Of a stretch of DNA of 64,000 nt, positions 33,897-42,095 are shown in pieces. The DNA comes from an uncultured Treponema sp. (GTDB taxonomy: Bacteria; Spirochaetota; Spirochaetia; Treponematales; Treponemataceae). The translations under genes and the position numbers were made by a program. The notes below the pieces were generated by a model. The model had not been told where the DNA came from. It was given only the letters and a program-made list of their open reading frames with translations, and ran no database searches. The stretch spans positions 1 to 64,000 of the forward strand of contig CAMHMJ010000011.1 of the NCBI GenBank assembly GCA_946186185.1, written 5' to 3'. Each line of letters begins with the position of its first letter. Position 1 is the stretch's first letter.

Positions 33897-35465
33897 ATGG
33901 AACCAAGATATTTACCAATCGGAATTCAGGATTTTGAAAAGCTTCGCAAAGGAAATTATGTATACGTTGATAAAACGGAATATGTGTACGAGCTTACACG
34001 GACCAGTACGCCGTATTTTTTGAGCCGTCCCCGACGCTTTGGAAAAAGTCTTTTTATTTCCACTCTGGAAGCGTTTTTTCTTGGTAAAAAAGAGTTGTTC
34101 CATGGACTTAAAATCGAAAATCTTGAAAAAGAATGGACAGAATATCCGGTTTTAAAAATCAGTTTCGGTGGCGGCTCTTTTGAAAAAAGAGACCAGCTTG
34201 TTTCGTATATTGACTATATTCTTAGCGGTTACGAAGAACAGTACAATGTAGAAAAAAAATCTGAGAACTGTGCTGTAAGATTTGCAGAAGTAATAAAATC
34301 TCTGTATAAAACAACCGGAAAGCAGGTTGTTATTCTGATTGATGAATACGATAAACCGATTCTTGATGCAATTTATACGGAAGATGAAGAACTGAATCGT
34401 CAGGAATTAAAGAATTTATACGGACCTCTTAAAGAAAACGATCCCTGTATCCGTTTTCTTTTCATAACTGGAATTACAAAAATCAGTCATCTGAATATTT
34501 TCAGCGGTCTAAACCAGTTGAATGACATAAGTTTAAGCAGGTTTTATTCTTCAATCTGTGGAGTTTCTGAAACAGAGTTGACAGAATATTTTATGCCGGA
34601 AATTGAAGACCTTGCAAAAGTTCAGGAAATGACAGTTGAGGAAACAAAAGCAGAGCTTGCCAGGTTGTATGACGGCTATCATTTTACACACGATGTTGAG
34701 GGTGTTTATAATCCTTTCTGCCTTTTAAAATGTCTGTGGGGAAAGGATTTTGGCTTTTACTGGTTTGAAAGTGGAACTCCAACCTTGCTTATAAAAGCAA
34801 TTCAGAATCAGCCGCTTGAGCTTTCTGCGATGGTAAATGGCCGGGAAGTAAAGGAATTTCAGTTTAAGGAATATGACCCGGTAAGCAGAAATATGCTTCC
34901 GATTATTTATCAGAGCGGCTACCTTACAATAAAAGGCTATGATAAAGAAGACAGAACCTATTTTCTTGATTTTCCAAACCGGGAAGTAGAGGAATGTCTT
35001 ATTGAGATTATTTTAAGAAAGTTTATCTCTGTTCCCTATGATGATATGGGACTTGAAATAAGCAATCTAAAAAATGCTATCCGAAACAAAGATATCGAAA
35101 GAATCTGTTTAATATTAAAGGCTGCTGTTGCTGACCTTCCTACGATTGTAAAAAAAGACATTTGTGAAAACTATTATGAATCGGTAACTCATTTAATTTT
35201 CAGGCTTACAGGTTTTTCTGTAGTTTCAGAGCTCCAGTCCGTTGCAGGGCGAAGCGATATTGTTCTTACCTCAAAGGATTCTGTTTTTATATTTGAACTA
35301 AAAATGGATAAGGGTAGAAACGCTGATGAAGTTGCTGCCGAAGCCCTTTCCCAGATTGATGCAAAGGGCTATTCCCAGAGATTTACCGTAAGCGGAAAAC
35401 AGATGTTCAAGGTGGGAATAGTATTCTCCAGTGACGGAAAAGGACTCTTGAAGTGGAAATATTAG
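33897..35465 (+). CDS. AAA-ATPase-like/DUF1703 protein with PD-(D/E)XK domain
   Basis: The 522-residue protein has the hallmark opening IGIQDFEKLRKGNYVYVDKT, a P-loop in SRPRRFGKSLF (about residue 43-53), Walker B VVILIDEYDKPI, and a C-terminal PD-(D/E)XK nuclease domain (GRSDIVL...VFIFELKMDK). Family members occur in many copies in Bacteroides and Treponema and are suspected mobile or conflict elements, with no proven role. It has a -10 box 6 nt before the ATG, like the TOTE gene next to it. The two genes are 55 nt apart on the same strand but have separate promoters. Confidence 0.9.
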   Translation: MEPRYLPIGIQDFEKLRKGNYVYVDKTEYVYELTRTSTPYFLSRPRRFGKSLFISTLEAFFLGKKELFHGLKIENLEKEWTEYPVLKISFGGGSFEKRDQLVSYIDYILSGYEEQYNVEKKSENCAVRFAEVIKSLYKTTGKQVVILIDEYDKPILDAIYTEDEELNRQELKNLYGPLKENDPCIRFLFITGITKISHLNIFSGLNQLNDISLSRFYSSICGVSETELTEYFMPEIEDLAKVQEMTVEETKAELARLYDGYHFTHDVEGVYNPFCLLKCLWGKDFGFYWFESGTPTLLIKAIQNQPLELSAMVNGREVKEFQFKEYDPVSRNMLPIIYQSGYLTIKGYDKEDRTYFLDFPNREVEECLIEIILRKFISVPYDDMGLEISNLKNAIRNKDIERICLILKAAVADLPTIVKKDICENYYESVTHLIFRLTGFSVVSELQSVAGRSDIVLTSKDSVFIFELKMDKGRNADEVAAEALSQIDAKGYSQRFTVSGKQMFKVGIVFSSDGKGLLKWKY

Positions 35466-35484
35466 AGCTAAAGGAAATCGCATG

Positions 35485-35514
35485 TTGTAGTTCAATTAGC
35501 TCAATTGTTATAAT
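35485..35514 (+). promoter_or_regulatory. Promoter for leaderless TOTE gene
   Basis: TTGTAG, an 18-bp spacer and TATAAT (35509-35514) are followed by TCAAAA and the ATG at 35521, so transcription should begin at the start codon. Confidence 0.6.
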
Positions 35515-35520
35515 TCAAAA

Positions 35521-38517
35521 ATGGAAATACAGGATTATCTTACCTCTCTTTCAAAAGACGAACTTGTTTTACTTCTCTCGAAGCTCTCTGAAGAAAATGA
35601 TAAAGTGAGGGAATATCTTCTGGAGCAAATTCAGAAGGCTTGGGGGCGGGGGTCGGACAAAGTTCGAATGACGCCTGAAACTAACAACAGTTCTTCAAAC
35701 AGTAATTTTCATCTTGTTGCAGATAATGAAAATAGAATAATCCACTCAATTTCTCAAAAAGTTACCCGCACAAGTTCACCTCAGGAAAAAATCAATCTTT
35801 ATAAATCCTTATTTGTTGGTCGGGAAGATGTTTTTGCATTACGATGGCAAAATACCAAAACCGGGAAATGTGGATATTCGCCGGTATGCGGTAACAAGTG
35901 GACGCAGGGAAAGTGCGACATGAAAAAATATACCTGCAGTACTTGCCCGTATAAACTTCCGTTGCGGCTGGATGACAGATACATTTACAATCATCTTGCA
36001 GGAAAGGATGAACAGGCTCGAGATGTTATCGGGCTTTATCCATTGATGGAAGGAAATCTTTGTCGGTTCCTTGCAATCGATTTTGACTCGCATAGCTCGG
36101 AACCCTGGAAATCCGACATTATAGCTGTTTACAAAACTTGTGCTGAATTAAATGTTCCTGCATACATGGAAATTTCCCGTTCTGGAAACGGCGGTCACTT
36201 ATGGTTCTTCTTTAAGGAAAACATTTCTGCGCAGTTGGCTCGCAACTTAGGTTCCAGCATTCTGAAGCTTTCTATGCAAAAGCGGCATTCTCTTTCTTTT
36301 GAGAGCTTTGACAGAATGTTTCCGAATCAGGATGAAATTCCAAAAGGCGGATATGGAAATTTGATTGCCTTACCATTACAGGGAATAGCGGTGAGGGAAG
36401 GTCATTCCGTTTTTGTGGATGAAATATTTCGACCTTATGAAGACCAGTGGCAGTTTTTGAGTTCGGTTTGGAAGCTTGATGAGAAGACGATTCGAAGCAC
36501 AATAAGGAAAATAGAAAGTCAGATTCCAGACTTTGTTGAAAGGGAAGTGGATGAGGTTGTGCGTCATGCAGATTTTGATAAAGTGGCTTCCTCGAATACA
36601 GAGGCAGCAGCCTCCGAGCATAACCTCAACCACTGTGTAGAAAATCTTTCAAAAGCGGATTTTCCTTCTGAAGTCCAAATTACACTTTCAAATTATGTGG
36701 AAATCAATAAATCTGGAGTTTCAGAGCGTGCATTGGGAATTTTGCGCCGTACGGCAGTCTTCCTTAATCCTGAATATTTTAAAAATCTCAGGATGCATCT
36801 TCCTCTATATAACATTCCGCGTTTTATAGACTGTTCTAAAGAGAATGAAAACTGCCTCCTTCTTCCCCGGGGAAATCTTCAACTGGTTCTTGATAAGATT
36901 ACAGAGGCAGGGGCCACATATCGAATAACGGATAATCGTGAGCCCGGAGAACAAATCAATATTAAATCTAACATTGAACTCTATGATAATCAGAAAGAAG
37001 CCCTAAACGAAATGCTAAAATCCGATATCGGGATTCTTTCAGCCGGTACTGGTTTTGGAAAAACAGTAGTTGCTTCAGCACTTATTGCTGCGCGTAGAAC
37101 AAACACACTCATTCTGGTTCAGTCTCATGCCCTTCTTGAACAATGGAAAAAAGCTGTCAAACAGTTTTTGGATTTCACTCCCGGAACAATTGCTGCGGGT
37201 AAAGATAAATCCACTGGTATTATCGATATTGCAATTGTTAATTCTCTCGTTGAAAAGCAATCGGATGAAGTAAAACCCCGTTCATTCAAATATGGAATGG
37301 TGATTGTAGATGAATGTCATCATGTTTCGGCTTTTACAACAGAAAATCTTATGGCAAGTTTTAAAGCAAAATATGTATATGGTCTGACGGCGACACCAAT
37401 CAGGCGGGACGGACATCAGAAAATCATTTTTTATCAGTGCGGGAAAATTTTATATTCAACTACCACAAAACAGATGAACGCGGTACAGGATTTTGCTCAC
37501 TATTTTATCCCCCGTTTTACGAGCTTCCATTACATTGCCGAGATAGCGGATAATAAAAATCCTTCCATAAACAAGTATTACGAAAAGATAATTGAAAATA
37601 CGGCAAGAAATGAACTTATTATTTCTGATGTAAGGACCTCTGTAGAAAATCACCGAACTCCGCTTATCCTTTCTGAGAGGGTGGAACATTTGGAGTTATT
37701 GGAAGAACAGCTGAAAGATTGCGCGCAGAATGTAATTCTCATTACTGGAAAGGGAACTCAAAAGCAAAAACGGGAACAGCTGGAAAAACTGAACAGTATT
37801 CCATCGGATGAGACCTTGATTATTCTTGCAACAGGAAAATACGCAGGGGAGGGGTTTGACTATCCGCGAATAGATACGCTGATGCTTGCAATGCCTTTTA
37901 GCTGGAAAGGAACACTTTCTCAGTACTGCGGACGGCTTCATCGAAACTTTGTCGGAAAAGATGAAGTTTTGATTTACGATTATGTTGATTTTAGAGTACC
38001 CGTCTTCGACAGAATGTATCAGAATCGTCTGAAAGGATATAAGCAACTGGGGTATTCCATAAAACCTCAGAATGAGGCTGAAAGTCAGACTTCGCCCATC
38101 TGTGAATTCTCGAAGCTTTATTCAAAAGAGGAATATTTAGCGGATTTTGAAAATGATATTACTAATGCAAAAGCAAAAATAATTATTACGACGCCATATC
38201 TTTCAAAAACTGAGGTTCAGACATTTATCCTGCTTACAGCAAAAAAGATTGCAGAAGGTGTTTTAATTCATGTTCTTGTGCGAAAAGCATCGGATGAATC
38301 AAAGGAAAAGAAGTTGTCCGCCTGTATCCAGCTTTTAGAAAATATTGGAATTAAAGTAGAAGTTAGAGACGATATTTCTCAAAAAATCGCTATCATTGAT
38401 GAAAAGGTTTTATGGTATGGAAATATTAACTTTTTGGGATATACTGAATCAGAAGAGTGCTGTATGCGAATTCTTAGTTCCAAAATTGCTTCTGAAATAG
38501 AAGGTGAGATTGTATAA
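35521..38517 (+). CDS. TOTE-type conflict protein: AEP primase, SF2 helicase, PLD-like domain
   Basis: The 998-residue protein starts with a helical region. An archaeo-eukaryotic primase domain follows (about 85-340) with Cys-rich GKCDMKKYTCSTCPY, catalytic AIDFDSH (Asp187, Asp189) and SGNGGHLWFFF. A superfamily 2 helicase (about 485-845) has Walker A GTGFGKT, VIVDECHH and GLTATPIRRDGH. The C-terminal domain (about 860-998) looks like a phospholipase-D-type nuclease module. This order is that of proteins annotated as TOTE conflict-system primases, which are predicted to act against invading DNA. The TOTE annotation is established for the domain; antiphage activity here is inferred. No partner gene is evident; a GNAT gene follows after 21 nt. 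Confidence 0.88.
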   Translation: MEIQDYLTSLSKDELVLLLSKLSEENDKVREYLLEQIQKAWGRGSDKVRMTPETNNSSSNSNFHLVADNENRIIHSISQKVTRTSSPQEKINLYKSLFVGREDVFALRWQNTKTGKCGYSPVCGNKWTQGKCDMKKYTCSTCPYKLPLRLDDRYIYNHLAGKDEQARDVIGLYPLMEGNLCRFLAIDFDSHSSEPWKSDIIAVYKTCAELNVPAYMEISRSGNGGHLWFFFKENISAQLARNLGSSILKLSMQKRHSLSFESFDRMFPNQDEIPKGGYGNLIALPLQGIAVREGHSVFVDEIFRPYEDQWQFLSSVWKLDEKTIRSTIRKIESQIPDFVEREVDEVVRHADFDKVASSNTEAAASEHNLNHCVENLSKADFPSEVQITLSNYVEINKSGVSERALGILRRTAVFLNPEYFKNLRMHLPLYNIPRFIDCSKENENCLLLPRGNLQLVLDKITEAGATYRITDNREPGEQINIKSNIELYDNQKEALNEMLKSDIGILSAGTGFGKTVVASALIAARRTNTLILVQSHALLEQWKKAVKQFLDFTPGTIAAGKDKSTGIIDIAIVNSLVEKQSDEVKPRSFKYGMVIVDECHHVSAFTTENLMASFKAKYVYGLTATPIRRDGHQKIIFYQCGKILYSTTTKQMNAVQDFAHYFIPRFTSFHYIAEIADNKNPSINKYYEKIIENTARNELIISDVRTSVENHRTPLILSERVEHLELLEEQLKDCAQNVILITGKGTQKQKREQLEKLNSIPSDETLIILATGKYAGEGFDYPRIDTLMLAMPFSWKGTLSQYCGRLHRNFVGKDEVLIYDYVDFRVPVFDRMYQNRLKGYKQLGYSIKPQNEAESQTSPICEFSKLYSKEEYLADFENDITNAKAKIIITTPYLSKTEVQTFILLTAKKIAEGVLIHVLVRKASDESKEKKLSACIQLLENIGIKVEVRDDISQKIAIIDEKVLWYGNINFLGYTESEECCMRILSSKIASEIEGEIV

Positions 38518-38538
38518 TATTACCATCGGAGAAAATTA

Positions 38539-39306
38539 ATGACAAACACTGAGCTAAAACAAATCGCATTAAATCAATCTGCTGAGGATATAGGTTGCCG
38601 GGTAAGTGATTTTCTTTCAGATAAGAATGTGATTGTTCCCTTTTGTCTGGGGAAAAATGCGCGAAAGTATTATAAAGAGCCCATTACGTGCACATTTGTT
38701 TCCTATGGAAGTAACATCGTTGCCGCAACCACGGAAGAAGTAGCCCCGCTTGTGTCGGAGTATATTGGCAAGTTTGAGTTTTATCATTGCTTTGAGACGC
38801 CAAATATGCACTGGTTTAATGAAAGACTGGCAGAACGAGGTCATAAGGTTTGTTTTATGGCGGAGTATTATCTTCCCGATGTGAATAAAATTCCGGATGC
38901 GGAATGCCAGTACGAAACCCGAATACTTGTTCAAAAGGATTTCGGGGAATTGTATCTTCCGGAATGGGGAAATGCGCTCTGTGAGGAGCGAAAGCATCTG
39001 GATATTCTTGGGGTTGGTGCATATGATGGAGGCAGACTGGTGGGACTTGCAGCCTGTTCTGCTGATTGCAACGAAATGTGGCAGATTGGTGTAGATGTCC
39101 TTCCGGAATACAGGCAAAAAGGAATTGCAACCTCACTGACAAGTAAACTGGCGCGGGAAATCCTGAAGCGGGGGAAAGTTCCGTTTTATTGCTCTGCATG
39201 GTCGAATGTCAGGTCTGCCCGAAATGCGGCAAAAAGCGGTTTCATTCCTGCATGGGTTGAAATGACCATAAAACCTGCAAGCATTGTTGACGGGATGAAT
39301 AGTTGA
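38539..39306 (+). CDS. GNAT-family N-acetyltransferase
   Basis: The 255-residue protein has a weakly conserved N-terminal half and a C-terminal GNAT core (about residues 150-255): LVGLAACSADCNEMWQIGVDVLPEYRQKGIATSLTSKL, in which RQKGIA is the acetyl-CoA loop, and NVRSARNAAKSGF. This two-part layout is typical of the GNAT proteins that acetylate small molecules. CGGAG precedes the ATG. It lies just downstream of the TOTE gene. Confidence 0.88.
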   Translation: MTNTELKQIALNQSAEDIGCRVSDFLSDKNVIVPFCLGKNARKYYKEPITCTFVSYGSNIVAATTEEVAPLVSEYIGKFEFYHCFETPNMHWFNERLAERGHKVCFMAEYYLPDVNKIPDAECQYETRILVQKDFGELYLPEWGNALCEERKHLDILGVGAYDGGRLVGLAACSADCNEMWQIGVDVLPEYRQKGIATSLTSKLAREILKRGKVPFYCSAWSNVRSARNAAKSGFIPAWVEMTIKPASIVDGMNS

Positions 39307-39350
39307 GATTCCGCCATAGGTTGAATTATAAGGGGGATATGGGAGAAAAT

Positions 39351-39707
39351 ATGAAGAAATTTATAGTTTTATTTTTATCAGGTATGATTTTTGCCGGCTG
39401 CAAATCTGCAGCATTCAAGACGAGCAAAAAAACGCTCGAATTTAAGGGAAACCCCACGACGGGCTACACCTGGATTTACACGGTTGAAGACGAGTCGATT
39501 ATTCAGGTGTCGGAAGAGATAAAATACCTTGGAGAAAAAGGAATCGTCGGCGCCCCAAGCCTTTTTACCTACACAATCAGATCGGTAAAACCCGGAACAA
39601 CAAGCTTGAAGTTTGAATACAAGCGCCCCTGGGAAGAAAAAGCAGCGGAAGAAGTACGGGGTTTTGAGGTGAGGGTAAAAGAAAACGGGGAAATCGTTCT
39701 GAAATGA
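39351..39707 (+). CDS. Chagasin-family (I42) cysteine-protease inhibitor lipoprotein
   Basis: The 118-residue product has a lipoprotein signal (IFAGC). The three conserved inhibitory loops of chagasin/ICP are recognisable: NPTTGYTW (NPTTGF loop), GAPSLFTYTI (the GxxG-type loop) and KRPWE (RPW loop). Such proteins block papain-like cysteine proteases. Presentation on the cell surface suggests protection against host or community proteases. The ATG at 39351 with GGGAG upstream is used. No papain-family gene is adjacent; a C11 protease lies far downstream and is a different fold. Confidence 0.88.
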   Translation: MKKFIVLFLSGMIFAGCKSAAFKTSKKTLEFKGNPTTGYTWIYTVEDESIIQVSEEIKYLGEKGIVGAPSLFTYTIRSVKPGTTSLKFEYKRPWEEKAAEEVRGFEVRVKENGEIVLK

Positions 39708-39789
39708 ACTGAATTAAACAAATCCGAATGGAACAATTGAACAGAATCCACAGAATTTTTTTCCAGTGTTAATATATAAGGCGGTAAAA

Positions 39790-40734
39790 ATGGACTGGAG
39801 AACTCCGGCTGTTGCTGATACTGCAATTTTTCAGGAATGTGCGGTCAGCAATGGTTTTTTTGCAAACAATTACGGCGCAGTAAATTCGATTCTCTATGAA
39901 AAGAAATTTCGCTCTCAAATCGCAATTGAAGGAGAGTGGATTTACGAAAAATATTTTGAAGACGAGAATGCGTGCTTCAGTTTTCCTCACAATATTCATG
40001 GGAAGACGGATGATGTAAAAAATGCGCTGGAGAATTTGATGCAGGAGGTTTCTTCTTCTCTCAAAACTGTAACATTTGAAAATATTACCGCAGATGAAAA
40101 GGATATTCTTCTCAGTTTATATCCCTCTGCAAAAGTTTCTGCCACTCCGGAATCCGGTGACTACATTTACCGCAGGGAAAAGCTTGCTGCTCTCGAAGGA
40201 AAAAAACTGAGCCGGAAGAGAAATCACATTCATCAGTTTGAAAAAAAATACCCGGATTTTTCATATGAACCTTTGACCCTGCAGAATCTTTCTTCTGCCA
40301 GAGAAATTGCAGAAAAATGGCTCAGGGAAAATGAAGAATCGGCTTCCAAATCCGGATATTTTTCTGATTTAGCAGCTGAAAAAGAAATAATCACTTATGC
40401 ATTTGATAATTTTGAAGCTTTTTCAGAATCCTCTGGAATGACAGGCGGAATCCTTTTTGTGTCTGGAAATCCAGTTGCATTCTGCATCGCCAGCATTTTG
40501 AGCCGGAATGTGACTGATGTTCATTTTGAAAAATGCCTTTCCGGCTTTGCCCGTGACGGCGGCTATACCGTGATAAACAACGAGTTTTCCAAAACAGCCA
40601 GAACAGAGTACCTCAACCGCGAAGAAGATTTAGGTCTTGAAGGACTTCGAAAGGCAAAACTTTCCTACTATCCGGAAATGGTTCTGGAAAAGTTCAGGAT
40701 TGAAGTGCCATCTGTAAAGGAAACCGATTTATAG
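39790..40734 (+). CDS. DUF2156/phosphatidylglycerol-lysyltransferase-like protein
   Basis: The 314-residue protein has the two-GNAT layout of LPG-synthase C-terminal domains (aminoacyl transferase fold). GKKLSRKRNHIHQFEKKYPDFSYEP sits near the middle and GMTGGILFVSGNPVAFCIAS near residue 215-235. The standalone soluble form is widespread with unclear function. AAGGCGG precedes the ATG at 39790; the GTG eight codons upstream is less favoured. Confidence 0.8.
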   Translation: MDWRTPAVADTAIFQECAVSNGFFANNYGAVNSILYEKKFRSQIAIEGEWIYEKYFEDENACFSFPHNIHGKTDDVKNALENLMQEVSSSLKTVTFENITADEKDILLSLYPSAKVSATPESGDYIYRREKLAALEGKKLSRKRNHIHQFEKKYPDFSYEPLTLQNLSSAREIAEKWLRENEESASKSGYFSDLAAEKEIITYAFDNFEAFSESSGMTGGILFVSGNPVAFCIASILSRNVTDVHFEKCLSGFARDGGYTVINNEFSKTARTEYLNREEDLGLEGLRKAKLSYYPEMVLEKFRIEVPSVKETDL

Positions 40735-40812
40735 CAGGCGTATAAAATACTTTCGATTAACACAAAGGTTTCCCTCTGGAAAATCAGGAATGGACAGCTT
40801 TCTTTAATTGAT

Positions 40813-41301
40813 ATGAAAAAAATACATGACGCTGCAGGCGGTATCAGCAACGGAAGTTTTTATGTCTCCTGCAATGAAAAATTATCAGTTAGAAATTTTG
40901 TAAGACTGTGCAAAAAAGTCTATACCGAGACTAAATTCAAACTTCTTATAGCTGATACTCGCAACCTTTCAGAAAATAAAAAGGAAGAAATCTGGAATTT
41001 CCTATGCGAAATCGAACAGTTTTCAAGAATGCTGAACATACCCGTTCTGCTTTTGGTTGAAGAAAAGAGCTTTAAGCGGATAAAAAAGTCTCTTTACGGA
41101 AAAGTCAGACAGACAATCTTTTTAGCCCGCAAAGGCAGAACCGGTGGTAATGATTCCCCGGTTTTTGAAAGTGAAATCAAAATTGTCAGCGAGAAAGGGA
41201 AGGAAGTGCGGAAGATTGTGTTTGACGCCAGCACAAAGGTGTTTGATTTTGGAGGGGTTGAGAAGGGTGAAAATCCTGATAAAATCAGGGAAGATATATA
41301 G
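40813..41301 (+). CDS. Hypothetical protein
   Basis: The 162-residue protein is of unknown family. It reads as an alpha/beta protein with strands FKLLIADTRNL and IPVLLLVEEKSF and a basic C-terminal half. There is no Shine-Dalgarno sequence before the ATG. The frame stays open upstream to the stop at 40732 (reading SINTKVSLWKIRNGQLSLID) without a normal start codon, so the true N-terminus is uncertain or the gene is 5'-disrupted. It lies just upstream of the RNA array. Confidence 0.5.
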   Translation: MKKIHDAAGGISNGSFYVSCNEKLSVRNFVRLCKKVYTETKFKLLIADTRNLSENKKEEIWNFLCEIEQFSRMLNIPVLLLVEEKSFKRIKKSLYGKVRQTIFLARKGRTGGNDSPVFESEIKIVSEKGKEVRKIVFDASTKVFDFGGVEKGENPDKIREDI

Positions 41302-41421
41302 AATCATTGTCAACCTGTATTATTTTTTATACTGTATTAAAGCGCCACTTTATAAATTACAACTTTAATTACAAACAAAACGAAACTTGCTATCATTAAA
41401 TTATGAATTGCGGATCTACCA

Positions 41422-41473
41422 AAGATTAGCTGGCACAAAGCAAGCAATTGTGTAAGTGGAGGCAATTAATCTT
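41422..41473 (+). ncRNA. Small stem-closed RNA, possible minimal Y RNA (unit a)
   Basis: AAGATTA (41422-41428) pairs with TAATCTT (41467-41473). Inside, CACAA/TTGTG can pair around AGCAAGCAA, and a variant of the shared motif (ACAAAGCAA) follows the stem. It is shorter than the three other units and may be degenerate. Confidence 0.4.
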
Positions 41474-41491
41474 CTTGAGATGCAGTTCAAA

Positions 41492-41571
41492 AAGACGCGC
41501 ACAGCAAACTGTCTTTTCTTATAGAATCAAAGATATGCCTGTAATTGCCGGGCGAAGGCAATTCGCGTCTT
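41492..41571 (+). ncRNA. Y-RNA-like RNA (unit b)
   Basis: AAGACGCG (41492-41499) pairs perfectly with CGCGTCTT (41564-41571), followed by GTTTTT. ACAGCAA begins 1 nt after the 5' stem strand. An inner hairpin AATTGCC/GGCAATT has loop GGGCGAA. This matches the general Y RNA plan: terminal helix made by the two ends (the Ro60-binding part) and an internal variable loop. The Ro60 gene is about 520 nt downstream on the same strand. Confidence 0.65.
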
Positions 41572-41577
41572 GTTTTT

Positions 41578-41648
41578 GCTGCTTTAGCACAATGGTAGTG
41601 CAGCTGATTTGTAATTAGCAGGTTATAGGTTCAATCCTATAGGCAGCT
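41578..41648 (+). tRNA. tRNA-Thr(UGU)-like, 6-nt T-loop
   Basis: Acceptor GCTGCTT/AGGCAGC, D-arm GCAC-AATGGTA-GTGC and anticodon arm GCTGA-TTTGTAA-TTAGC (anticodon UGU) are intact. The T-stem ATAGG/CCTAT closes a loop of only six bases (TTCAAT) instead of seven, so normal elbow contacts may be weakened. No CCA is encoded; the discriminator base is U. It begins 6 nt after unit b. Confidence 0.7.
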
Positions 41649-41654
41649 CATTCT

Positions 41655-41726
41655 GGAGTTATAGTGAAATGGTTATCACGTCGGCTTGTCACGCCGAGGG
41701 TCCGAGTTCAATTCTCGGTAACTCCG
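41655..41726 (+). tRNA. tRNA-Asp(GUC)
   Basis: Acceptor GGAGTTA/TAACTCC with discriminator G73, D-arm GTGA/TCAC, anticodon arm TCGGC-TTGTCAC-GCCGA and T-arm CCGAG-TTCAATT-CTCGG are all standard. G73 and the GUC anticodon are Asp identity elements. Starts 6 nt after the Thr-like gene and ends 2 nt before unit c. Confidence 0.92.
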
Positions 41727-41728
41727 TA

Positions 41729-41833
41729 AAGATGCTTACAGCAATAGCGAAAGCGAATTAGATCAGTTGGTAGATCATCTGGCTTGATATCCAGAATGCA
41801 CAAGTTCAAATCTTGTATTCGAGTATGCATCTT
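41729..41833 (+). ncRNA. Y-RNA-like RNA with embedded tRNA-like module (unit c)
   Basis: AAGATGC (41729-41735) pairs with GCATCTT (41827-41833), followed by GTTTTTT. TAC/GTA extends the helix past one mismatch. ACAGCAA (41738-41744) and a GC-GAAA-GC hairpin follow. Positions 41754-41821 form a tRNA-like cloverleaf: D-arm GATC-AGTTGGTA-GATC, anticodon-like arm TCTGG/CCAGA with an 8-base loop, and a perfect T-arm ACAAG-TTCAAAT-CTTGT. Only five of seven acceptor pairs form. Bacterial Y RNAs are known to combine a Ro60-binding stem with such a tRNA mimic. Confidence 0.75.
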
Positions 41834-41840
41834 GTTTTTT

Positions 41841-41913
41841 CGGTCTGTACCACAGCGGCTAATGGAACTGGTTTACACCCAGCTTATCGCAGGTTCGAGT
41901 CCTGCCAGACCGA
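41841..41913 (+). tRNA. tRNA-Val(UAC)-like with C1:G72 acceptor
   Basis: Acceptor CGGTCTG/CAGACCG (7 bp), D-loop with A14, GG and A21, anticodon loop TTTACAC (UAC) and T-arm GCAGG-TTCGAGT-CCTGC are present. Oddities are a first pair C1:G72 with A73, which is typical of tRNA-Pro and not tRNA-Val, a C-A mismatch in the D-stem and an A-C mismatch atop the anticodon stem. No CCA is encoded. Confidence 0.72.
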
Positions 41914-41916
41914 CTA

Positions 41917-42045
41917 ACGACACATGAACAGCAAAATGAATGATTGGCTTTAGTACGCGAAAGCGTCTAGAGCTTCACAGCCTATAGCTTTTCAAGATTT
42001 GAAGGAGCTTTACTTGAATAGCTGGCAGAAAGCCCAATGTGTCGT
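41917..42045 (+). ncRNA. Y-RNA-like RNA (unit d), nearest to the Ro60 gene
   Basis: ACGACACAT (41917-41925) pairs perfectly over 9 bp with ATGTGTCGT (42037-42045), followed by GTTTT. ACAGCAA begins 2 nt after the 5' strand. Inside are ACGC-GAAA-GCGT with a tetraloop and an AGCT..TTCAA/TTGAA..AGCT hairpin. It begins 4 nt after the Val-like tRNA and ends 50 nt before the Ro60 start codon. Confidence 0.7.
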
Positions 42046-42095
42046 GTTTTGGCAGAAAGATAATTAAATGGAACGTTGTTTCAAGGAGAAAAAAA

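Noticed and set aside
39351..39707. Functional link between the chagasin-like inhibitor and the C11 peptidase at 59475
   Set aside because: Chagasin-type inhibitors act on papain-fold enzymes and the genes are 20 kb apart; no support for a pair.
41754..41821. Read as a genuine tRNA-Ile(GAU) or tRNA-Ser(UGA) gene
   Set aside because: The anticodon-like loop has 8 bases, the two outer acceptor pairs do not form, and the whole is enclosed by the longer Y-type stem; a tRNA mimic fits better.
42039..42095. GTG start at 42039 for the Ro60 gene
   Set aside because: It lies within the 3' strand of unit d's closing stem and has no ribosome-binding site; ATG 42096 has AAGGAG and gives the usual 538-residue length.
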